Source of the DNA: Candidatus Obscuribacter phosphatis | Lineage (GTDB): Bacteria; Cyanobacteriota; Vampirovibrionia; Obscuribacterales; Obscuribacteraceae | Direction: 5' to 3' | NCBI GenBank assembly: GCA_001899315.1 | Contig: MOYA01000001.1 | Location: 1,712,599 to 1,776,598 of the forward strand | Length of the DNA stretch: 64,000 nucleotides | In this document: in pieces, positions 41,789 through 49,045 of the stretch | How positions within the stretch are numbered: the stretch's first letter is position 1 | How the letters are laid out: each line of letters begins with the position of its first letter | Position numbers and translations under genes: made by a program | Notes under the pieces: generated by a model | Database searches by the model: none | Told to the model about the DNA's origin: nothing | What the model saw: only the letters and a program-made list of their open reading frames with translations

Positions 41789-42988
41789 TTGCATCAACTC
41801 AATATCGCCCTATTAATCGTAACGCTTGTCGCCCTAAAAGCATCAGCGACAGTATTGCTCAATGCCTCTAGAAAAGATAAGCCTTCTGCCAATTCAGACG
41901 AGAATTTAGACGAGATAATTCTGCCAGTGGAAGCAGCCTATCTCACTCAACAAAGTGGCGGCTATGCTCTTTTTGTTCTGCTATTCGACCTGGTGCACCG
42001 TGAAGTGAAGGCACCGGGCAATTTACTCATCGAAGATAACAGACAGACTTATGCCGGCAACCTCGCCACCGTAGTGAAAAAGTCGATTACCGACTATTCA
42101 AAGCGAAAAGTAGAAGAGGCGCTTTGCCTAGACATCAAAACCAATCCGCTTGGATTTTTGATGAGGCTGCCCTTATTGTTTAGACTAATCAAAGCAGGTC
42201 TTATTGATACTTTCAGAGAAATCATCAAAGATCCTAGAAATCTGAAGAAGTATGTTTCGCTCTCAGGTCTAGCTAGACTGGCGGCTGAAATCGGAGCAAC
42301 CTCGTACAAGCAAAGACTAACCGATGAATTACGCAAGAATCTTCTTAGTCGCGGACTTATCTACGAAGAGACAGTTAGGCAAAAGATTGCTCAGAAGTTA
42401 GCACTGGCTGCGGTCATTTTTGAAATTGCCGCCGCTCTCATATTGTTCTACACCTTTGGGCCATGGACCTCGGCTCTGGCTGTTTATTTGACTGCAGTCT
42501 TAGGGGCACTTTTTATAAAAATCACAATTGGCGCCAGGCATTACATTCCTTACTATAACGAAGTAATGAATATTCTCTCTCATAGCGGCAAAGCCAACTG
42601 GAGAATGAAACTGCTCACAAGTTTTTTAAAAGTGATCAACTTCCTTCTCTACAGCCTTGCATATTTCGCCTTTGCCATGGTCTTTTCAATTGGCTCTTTC
42701 ATACTCTTTGCTACTCAAATCATCACCGGTCTTGATGGCTATCTCATGCTCTTAGCCCAATTACTGGTACAAATAGCCATCTTTAGCCAGCTTTGGCAGG
42801 CTTACACTCTCTATCAGAACGACTGCGCAACGCCTCGAGGCATGAAGCTAGTCGCCGATATCAAAGCCAAACATCAAGGACTTTCCAGCTTCAATGCCTT
42901 AAAATCAATGTTGACAGACGGCAGTTATAACTCTGAGATGAGTTACATGCTTGCGGTCTACGGTCCTGAGACTCTCCTATTTCTTTAA
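41789..42988 (+). CDS. multi-pass membrane protein, TIGR04222/DUF2207-like
   Basis: 399 residues. A TTG start gives an N-terminal membrane helix. A soluble part follows in which I-L-P-V-E-A-A-Y-L-T-Q-Q-S-G-G-Y-A-L-F-V resembles the winged-helix-like part of TIGR04222/DUF2207-type proteins. Next come two membrane helices (about 205-250) and a second pair (about 290-340). The function of this family is unknown, and my match is by pattern only. It sits between the pseudo-receiver and an SDR on one strand. Confidence 0.75.
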   Translation: MHQLNIALLIVTLVALKASATVLLNASRKDKPSANSDENLDEIILPVEAAYLTQQSGGYALFVLLFDLVHREVKAPGNLLIEDNRQTYAGNLATVVKKSITDYSKRKVEEALCLDIKTNPLGFLMRLPLLFRLIKAGLIDTFREIIKDPRNLKKYVSLSGLARLAAEIGATSYKQRLTDELRKNLLSRGLIYEETVRQKIAQKLALAAVIFEIAAALILFYTFGPWTSALAVYLTAVLGALFIKITIGARHYIPYYNEVMNILSHSGKANWRMKLLTSFLKVINFLLYSLAYFAFAMVFSIGSFILFATQIITGLDGYLMLLAQLLVQIAIFSQLWQAYTLYQNDCATPRGMKLVADIKAKHQGLSSFNALKSMLTDGSYNSEMSYMLAVYGPETLLFL

Positions 42989-43007
42989 TTACTAGAGACC
43001 ATATCAA

Positions 43008-43847
43008 TTGAAACTTCCCAAACAGCCAAGCGTCATCATCACAGGCGCCTCCACAGGCATCGGCAGAGGTCTGGCGCTTTCACTAGCCAATATCTATAAA
43101 GCCCGCATGGTTCTGACAGCGAGAAGCGAAACAGCCTTGCTGGACTTACAAGAAGAAGTTAAGAAACGGGGAGGTGAAGCGGTTGTCATCGCCGGTGATA
43201 TCACCAGTGCCGCCATCAGCGAAAGCCTTGTCGAGACAGCAGTGAAGCAATTCGGCAAATTGAACATCATCGTAAACAATGCCGGTATGGGCATTGGCGG
43301 CAGTTTTTCGAAGCTCACAGAAGAAGATTGGCGTAGAGTTTTCGAAGTAAATTTCTTCAGCGCTCTCAAACTGACCCAGAATGCGCTGCCACATCTCAAG
43401 GCCCAAGACCACTCAAAAATAATCAATATTTCTTCTGTGGCAGGCAAAATCGCCATACCGGGCTCAGTCAGCTATTGCGCCTCAAAGTTTGCGCTTACAG
43501 CTCTATCAGAGGGACTGGCCGCCGAACTGGCCGGTGACAATATCGACGTGATCACGGTCTGCCCTGGCTGGGTTCGAACTGAGTTCTTCGAAAAAAACAA
43601 GTTACCCGACGAGCGCAATCCTACAGTTATTGCTCAGAAGAATGACCTTACCGGTCTAATGATGAAACACTTACTGAGCATCAGCACAGAAGAGTGCGTA
43701 AAAGAAATAATTGAAGCCATGGATAAAGGCGGATCACAAGAAATTATTCTCACCCTGCCCGGTAAAGTAGCAGAGCGTTTACATGGTGTCGCTCCAGGCA
43801 TAATGCGCTTTCTTGCCAAGCAAATCAAACCTACTTATAGAGATTAG
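43008..43847 (+). CDS. short-chain dehydrogenase/reductase
   Basis: 279 residues. Classical SDR motifs: T-G-A-S-T-G-I-G (cofactor), N-N-A-G-M-G, I-N-I-S-S-V-A-G with the catalytic Ser, Y-C-A-S-K (Tyr/Lys), C-P-G-W-V-R-T. Arg near residue 36 (T-A-R-S-E) suggests NADPH. TTG start, weak ribosome site. Substrate unknown. Ends 11 nt before the next gene, so they may be one operon. Confidence 0.93.
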   Translation: MKLPKQPSVIITGASTGIGRGLALSLANIYKARMVLTARSETALLDLQEEVKKRGGEAVVIAGDITSAAISESLVETAVKQFGKLNIIVNNAGMGIGGSFSKLTEEDWRRVFEVNFFSALKLTQNALPHLKAQDHSKIINISSVAGKIAIPGSVSYCASKFALTALSEGLAAELAGDNIDVITVCPGWVRTEFFEKNKLPDERNPTVIAQKNDLTGLMMKHLLSISTEECVKEIIEAMDKGGSQEIILTLPGKVAERLHGVAPGIMRFLAKQIKPTYRD

Positions 43848-43858
43848 CTAGAAGAACA

Positions 43859-45064
43859 ATGCGCTGGTATCTAGCCGAGTATGGAACTGCGGAAGAACAG
43901 AAGAATAAGCGAGAAAAGCTCAGATTGATTGAGGCCTTTTGGGCTCAGTTTGAGCGAGATCATAAGACTCTCAGAGAAGCCTATTATCAGAGAGCAAGTG
44001 ACTTCATGTTGCGCTGGCTGGTGAAGTACCTGCAAGCAATTGATGAAAACTTGATGTGGGAAATAGGCAAAGACATCATTAGCGAGGAAGACAGGCTCAT
44101 TTTGGCGATCACGCCAGAGGAGAATCACCATTTAAGACCAATGACCAACTCAATCATTGAGTTGGCTCCGCAGATTCCCGCTTGGCGCTTCACTCAACAC
44201 AAGACGCCGGTGGCGCTAAATGTCAAAAATTCCAAACACTCAATGGCCAAGCAAAACTGGGACGACCTAGAAGCAGCAATCATAGTCAAGGAAACCAATG
44301 CATTTGACTTAGTTTTTCGCAGTCAATTCATCAAATCCAGAGACAAATATTCTGACTTGCAAGAAGTTTTCCTTGCCGCCGACACTTTCTTGGGACAAGA
44401 GTACATAGATATTTGGATCGACATAATATCAACAGTACCGAAGGACGAAGGACTGCTAGCGAAAGTTTTCGCCCTGGCAAAGAAAGAAGAAGAGCGCCAC
44501 GAGTTCTTTCACCTTGATGAAGTAAGAACTAGGCTGTCTGGGATGATCGCCGATTTGATTGATAATCTTCCGGATTATCCGGTTCTTGATATTGAAAGTG
44601 AAGACTATTCTGTAATGAAGCTTAGTGCTGAGCATCACGGAAGAATCAGCTCTAGCACTAAAGCACCAAATGTGATTATGGCTAAACTAAGTCGCAATCT
44701 GTTTCACTCTAGTAACTTCTCAAAACATGGTGAGGTTTTTGCTTATATCAAGACCTCACTCAGTCCTTTCGATAGCGAATCTGTTGAATGGGTTTATGCC
44801 GTCGAAGAAGCTATAGATGCAAACTTGAGAAAAGAAAAGGTCGGTGCGAGTTTAGGCACCGGCTTTGGGCCCGGAATGGGTTTCATCGACCTGGCTTTGC
44901 TTGATGTGCACGCCTCTCTCAAGATAATAAGGCAAGAGCTCAATCGGGCAGAAGCGTCAAAGTACACCTGGATGCTCTTTTACGACACCTATATGCGCGA
45001 TGAGTGGTGGGGGCTTGGCGAAGACACGCCCCCACCGCCTCGACAAAGTGAATCTGGATACTGA
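43859..45064 (+). CDS. hypothetical cytoplasmic protein
   Basis: 401 residues, no signal or membrane helices, mixed alpha/beta, Trp- and acidic-rich. The second half has a G-T-G-F-G-P-G-M-G-F-I-D-L-A-L-L-D stretch. It begins M-R-W-Y-L-A-E-Y-G and ends with a Pro-rich tail. I do not recognise a family. It follows the SDR gene after 11 nt. The 271-nt gap after it holds nothing I can identify apart from A/T-rich stretches and the promoter region of the next gene. Confidence 0.75.
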   Translation: MRWYLAEYGTAEEQKNKREKLRLIEAFWAQFERDHKTLREAYYQRASDFMLRWLVKYLQAIDENLMWEIGKDIISEEDRLILAITPEENHHLRPMTNSIIELAPQIPAWRFTQHKTPVALNVKNSKHSMAKQNWDDLEAAIIVKETNAFDLVFRSQFIKSRDKYSDLQEVFLAADTFLGQEYIDIWIDIISTVPKDEGLLAKVFALAKKEEERHEFFHLDEVRTRLSGMIADLIDNLPDYPVLDIESEDYSVMKLSAEHHGRISSSTKAPNVIMAKLSRNLFHSSNFSKHGEVFAYIKTSLSPFDSESVEWVYAVEEAIDANLRKEKVGASLGTGFGPGMGFIDLALLDVHASLKIIRQELNRAEASKYTWMLFYDTYMRDEWWGLGEDTPPPPRQSESGY

Positions 45065-45335
45065 GACTCTTTTTTCAGCGATTTAACTATTGACAGCCAG
45101 ACTTGAGACGAACCCTTTTGGACAAGGAAAGAACTACAAAATTTACGGTGCATATCGATTTTGCTTTTTCGAGGTATCGATTTCGCCGGAAACCCAGAAA
45201 AACAGGTATAAAAACTACAGCCAAGATTAACCCACTTAATTTTCCCATTGCAAATAGAAGCCGTTCCCTTTTCGAACAACGACGGTTGTCATATCGACGA
45301 CTTTCGCACATTAGAGATACAGTACAATCGATTTA

Positions 45336-46385
45336 ATGAATAAACTGCGTTATGCCACTAGTCACTCTGCAATATTGCTTGTCGCCGCTTTCGCGACAAC
45401 TAACTGCTCAGCCCTTGCTCAAAATAGCGGTTCGCAATTATCCTCCGTTCAATCTCAAGCACCAATGCAAAATAGAACGAATAGAAGAATTCAGGAGCTA
45501 GGGGGATTAAGCTCGATAGAAAAAAAGCTTTCAGAAGATCCCCATAATCTCAAGAACTATCTTATCAAAGCTGAAATTGAGAGAGAATCGAAGGATTTCG
45601 AAAAAGAAGTACAGACACTTAGTGCGGCAATCAATAACATATCTAAAGCTGAAAGCCAGGCGACTCTGTACGCTTTAAGAGCCGTAGCCGAGATGAAACT
45701 CGCTCAGATGGAAGGACGTGGACGCTGGCAGGCGCTCTCTGAACAAGACATGAGAAAAGCATTGCAGCTCAACCCCCTGCAAGCAGACGCTAATAATCTT
45801 GCCGGTCAAAAACTACTTGAACAAGAGAAAGCTAAAGAAGCACTTGCCGCCTTTAATCTAGCTGTGAAAGCGGCCCCTAAGAATAACGATTTTCTCAAGA
45901 GTAGAGCCCTAGCACTGAGCGCTAATGGCGACAGTCAGGGAGCCTGCCGCGATTTGGAAGAGGCAGCCAAACTTGCCCCTGACCGCTATGACATTGCCTT
46001 GATTCTAGCCAGTCTTTATGAACGAGCAGGCGAATTTAAGAAAGCCGAAACAAGCTACGATAAAGCTATTTCAATTCGACCAAACAAACTAAACTTAAAG
46101 CTTGACAAATGCCAATTCTATTTGCGCACCAAGCACTTTCACGAAGCAATAAAAGACCTAGACAAAGTCTATAACATGGCACCAAGCAATGACGATGTTT
46201 TGAGAATGAGAGGCGAATGCTATTTCAATCTAAAAGAATATAGTAAGGCGATCAAGGACTACACCAGCGCTATTGAAATGTCGCCGGAAGTAGCACCACT
46301 ACTGAGGGCAAGAGCTAAAGTTTACAGAGCTATGGGTAAAGAAAGTTTAGCTAAGGAAGATGAAAGAAGGGCACAGTCGTACTAG
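45336..46385 (+). CDS. exported TPR-repeat protein
   Basis: 349 residues: signal peptide (A-I-L-L-V-A-A-F-A-T-T-N-C-S-A), a linker, then about seven TPR units, best seen from residue 150 on (L-N-P-L-Q-A-D-A, A-P-K-N-N-D-F, A-P-D-R-Y-D-I, R-P-N-K-L-N-L, A-P-S-N-D-D-V, S-P-E-V-A-P). The Cys near the cleavage site is not in a proper lipobox. Role: protein binding, otherwise unknown. The stop codon is duplicated downstream (see the repeat at 46381). Confidence 0.85.
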   Translation: MNKLRYATSHSAILLVAAFATTNCSALAQNSGSQLSSVQSQAPMQNRTNRRIQELGGLSSIEKKLSEDPHNLKNYLIKAEIERESKDFEKEVQTLSAAINNISKAESQATLYALRAVAEMKLAQMEGRGRWQALSEQDMRKALQLNPLQADANNLAGQKLLEQEKAKEALAAFNLAVKAAPKNNDFLKSRALALSANGDSQGACRDLEEAAKLAPDRYDIALILASLYERAGEFKKAETSYDKAISIRPNKLNLKLDKCQFYLRTKHFHEAIKDLDKVYNMAPSNDDVLRMRGECYFNLKEYSKAIKDYTSAIEMSPEVAPLLRARAKVYRAMGKESLAKEDERRAQSY

Positions 46386-46420
46386 ATTTTCCAAACGTAT
46401 ACTAGATGTTCCAAACATAG
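46381..46420 (+). repeat. 20-bp tandem duplication containing the TPR gene stop
   Basis: actagattttccaaacgtat is followed directly by actagatgttccaaacatag. The first copy starts inside the last Tyr codon and holds the TAG stop; the second copy repeats the TAG in another frame. Confidence 0.85.
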
Positions 46421-46429
46421 GCAGATTTG

Positions 46430-47725
46430 GTGAAAAACTTACCGGAAACAAAGAAAATTATTGCCATCGTGAGAGCAGTGGGAATTTTGCTACTCATAAT
46501 ATTGTCTCTTGCCCAAGCTGGAGGTAAACCAGACCTCTTTGCTCTCGGCATTATGCTCTTTCTGGTACCACTTGGTTTTGTCAATCTGCCACCGGCAGTG
46601 TTGTTTGCTCTAGACCTCGGTGCCGCTCTACTAAGTTCATATCTAGCCCCAGGAGAAGATGCCTGTCTATATAGCTGTGTTTTTTCCTTAGTTTATCTCG
46701 CATATGCCAATCCCATGACTGGAATTCTTTCACTTATGCTGGCGCAAGCCACTGCTCTAGCGCTAAAAATGCATCAGCTCAACAGCAATTTTGGCAGCAG
46801 CAATTTTAGCGGCAGCGATTTTAATGGCAGCAATCTTGCCGGCAGCAGTCTTGCCAGTAGTGATGCCCTAGCCCAGCTCTTTCAAACCCTTTGGCACACC
46901 GATTGGTTCAATTTCGCCGGCACTCTCATCGCACTATATGTAGTGGCTTATTCGCTGCATGCAGATAGACGCCGAGAGACTGCTGAAAAGTCTCTGAATG
47001 AATTGCAAGCTCTACAAACAAGACTTGAAGAACAAAAGAAAGCGGCAATAGAGGCAGAGAATCAAGGAGCAACCGAGTTAGAAGCAGGAAAAGGCGAAGT
47101 AGCAGCGCTGGTTGCTTCGATTTCAAAGAATTTGATTGTGTCGCCTTCTGTAATTGTCATCTTGCTATTGACGATTGTCTCTGGTCTGCAAGTAGTCGCC
47201 AACAATTTAGCCAATCAATTCAGATATAAAGGCGAGTTCATCACCGAAGCCAATATGCACAACGTGCCCCTCATTTTGGCTGTGATCATTCTGCTCTTGC
47301 TTGGTCGGTGCAAAGGCAATCTCGCCTTTTTAGGGCTGATTGTCGCCGCCGCTTTCTTTTTGACTGTCGCCGCCACCTATTCATTTCTCAACGGGTTTCA
47401 GACAATATATTTCCTCGCCCTCTGTCGACTGGCGACCCTCAAGCAAGGCATTACCGTGCGTATAGCCCAAGCTCTGATTTTGATGGGCTTTATTCTTTCT
47501 ACCCAGATTAATCCAGCAGGCGTCTTTCCCTATGCCACCACGGGTAGTGGACAGCTTGAGCAGATTTTTCTTTTGCAGTCATTTTCATACCTTCAAATAG
47601 CCGGCATTTTGCTTGCACTGCTTCTTTTAGCCTTGGTTGGACAAACCGGGTTGCGTGCCAGCGAGACCGCCTCTAAACAAATATCAAGTCTAAAGAATGC
47701 CCGTAACTTTCTAGGAAAGTCCTAG
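46430..47725 (+). CDS. multi-pass membrane protein with a pentapeptide-like loop
   Basis: About 431 residues with around ten hydrophobic helices in two groups (residues 10-175 and 240-420), separated by a coiled-coil-like charged segment. Between helices of the first group is a 25-residue loop of five pentapeptide-like units (S-N-F-G-S, S-N-F-S-G, S-D-F-N-G, S-N-L-A-G, S-S-L-A-S). A perfect-phase 15-bp DNA repeat at 46784-46858 encodes it. GTG at 46430 is preferred to TTG at 46427. No known family; perhaps a membrane sensor or transporter. Confidence 0.75.
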   Translation: MKNLPETKKIIAIVRAVGILLLIILSLAQAGGKPDLFALGIMLFLVPLGFVNLPPAVLFALDLGAALLSSYLAPGEDACLYSCVFSLVYLAYANPMTGILSLMLAQATALALKMHQLNSNFGSSNFSGSDFNGSNLAGSSLASSDALAQLFQTLWHTDWFNFAGTLIALYVVAYSLHADRRRETAEKSLNELQALQTRLEEQKKAAIEAENQGATELEAGKGEVAALVASISKNLIVSPSVIVILLLTIVSGLQVVANNLANQFRYKGEFITEANMHNVPLILAVIILLLLGRCKGNLAFLGLIVAAAFFLTVAATYSFLNGFQTIYFLALCRLATLKQGITVRIAQALILMGFILSTQINPAGVFPYATTGSGQLEQIFLLQSFSYLQIAGILLALLLLALVGQTGLRASETASKQISSLKNARNFLGKS

Positions 47726-47759
47726 GACGCCGCAATCACCAAAGCCTATACTTGAAGTA

Positions 47760-47821
47760 ACAGCTAGCCCATAAACTTGGCAGAGATTTTCAGCTCGCGC
47801 AGAGCTATTCCATGAACTTGG
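47760..47821. repeat. stop-containing tandem duplication, 41-bp period
   Basis: On the minus strand, ccaagttcatggaatagct at the end of the TPR gene recurs as ccaagtttatgggctagct 41 nt downstream. The TAG stop is inside both copies. Confidence 0.75.
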
Positions 47822-48755
47822 AACGAATTTCCTGCACCCTTAGATCAATTGCCACAGCTTCCCCAGACCGATTGGTCTTGCGCAAGAGGTCGGCATAGTT
47901 TTCGAGACAGGCAGCGACAAAAGAATGTTCTGGTCCCAGAGCCCGCTCCCATATCTCAATTGCCCTCCGATAGAGACTTTCAGCTCTGGCATGGTTGCCG
48001 TGTTGATGGTAGAGCCAGCCCAGATTATTGAGGCTTTCGGCCACTTTAGGATGGTCGGGGCTGAGCACTTTCTCTCTGATTGCCAGGGCTCGCCGGTGTA
48101 GAGGCTCGGCTTGGTCGAAATGCTCTTTATCGGTAAAGAGGGCGGCTAGATTATTGAGAGCACTGGCGACATTAGGATGGTCGTTGCCGTGGACCCGCTC
48201 TTCTATTTTCAAGACGCGACGGAAAAGAGGCTCGGCATCGAGATTTCGCCCTTGTTCATAATAGATATTGGCGAGACTGTTCAAGACTTCGATGAGACCT
48301 GTGTCCTCCACACCCAAATAGCGTTCTCTGATCTTGATCGCCCGCTTTATTACTTCCTCGGCCTCAGGGAAGCGGCCTAGAGTAATGTACAAATCGCCCA
48401 AGTTGGATAAGGCGGAAGCAATGGCAAGGTGCTCAGGTCCTAAAGTCTTTTCTTGCACAGAAAGAGCACGTTTAAAGAGTGGCTCGGCTTCGGCGTAACG
48501 GCCCTGAGCCAAATAAACCAACCCAAGATGGTTAAGCGCGGCGGCGACATCTGGGTGATCGACCGCCAAAAGTTTCTGCCGCATTGTCAAAGCCCGGCTA
48601 AATAAGTCCTCGGCTTCTTCAAAGCGACTATCGTGGTAGAGCAGAAGCCCGAGCGAAATCAGATAGTCGGCCAGGTCAGGATGCTCCGGTCCCAGCGACT
48701 GCTCCATCTCCGGCAATAACCGGAGCAAAGCGTCCACATTTTCGTCAATAGACAT
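47805..48755 (-). CDS. TPR_12 / kinesin-light-chain-type repeat protein
   Basis: 316 residues, no signal peptide. Seven regular 42-residue repeats of the form A-E-P-L-F-x-R-A-L-x-x-x-E-x-x-L-G-P-x-H-P-x-V-A-x-x-L-N-N-L-x-x-L-Y, as in bacterial TPR_12 proteins. The repeat units are nearly uniform. Cytoplasmic protein-binding scaffold; partner unknown. ATG start. It is separated from ppdK by the 11-bp repeat array. Confidence 0.9.
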   Translation of the reverse strand: MSIDENVDALLRLLPEMEQSLGPEHPDLADYLISLGLLLYHDSRFEEAEDLFSRALTMRQKLLAVDHPDVAAALNHLGLVYLAQGRYAEAEPLFKRALSVQEKTLGPEHLAIASALSNLGDLYITLGRFPEAEEVIKRAIKIRERYLGVEDTGLIEVLNSLANIYYEQGRNLDAEPLFRRVLKIEERVHGNDHPNVASALNNLAALFTDKEHFDQAEPLHRRALAIREKVLSPDHPKVAESLNNLGWLYHQHGNHARAESLYRRAIEIWERALGPEHSFVAACLENYADLLRKTNRSGEAVAIDLRVQEIRSKFME

Positions 48756-48822
48756 CTAGCCAGTGACCTTTCGCTTGAAAAGCTTCACTAACTTACTTAT
48801 TACCACAGGGCCACCAAACTAA

Positions 48823-49045
48823 CCGGAATTATCCAAGTAACCTGGTGTTATTTATCACTTGCGGTCGCCTTGCAGTCGCCTTGCGGTCACCTTGCAGTCG
48901 CCTTGCAGTCACCTTGCGGTCACCTTGCAGTCGCCTTGCGGTCACCTTGCAGTCGCCCTGCAGTCGCCTTGCAGTCACCTTGCGGTCGCCTTGCGGTCAC
49001 CTTGAGCCAGCCGGAATTATCCGACTAACCTACTGTTATTTATCC
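48823..49045 (+). repeat. 11-bp repeat array (about 13 units) inside a 35-bp direct repeat pair
   Basis: gtcRccttgcR is repeated about 13 times from 48864 to 49006. It is flanked by two imperfect 35-nt direct repeats (48823-48857 and 49011-49045, both beginning ccggaattatcc). The right copy contains the ppdK stop codon. The array unit cttgcggtcac differs by one base from ctttcggtcac in the last ppdK codons, so the array seems to come from that gene end. It is not a CRISPR: there are no spacers. Confidence 0.93.

Noticed and set aside
48864-49006. CRISPR-like regular array
   Set aside because: Units are 11 nt with no spacers and derive from the ppdK end; it is a minisatellite.
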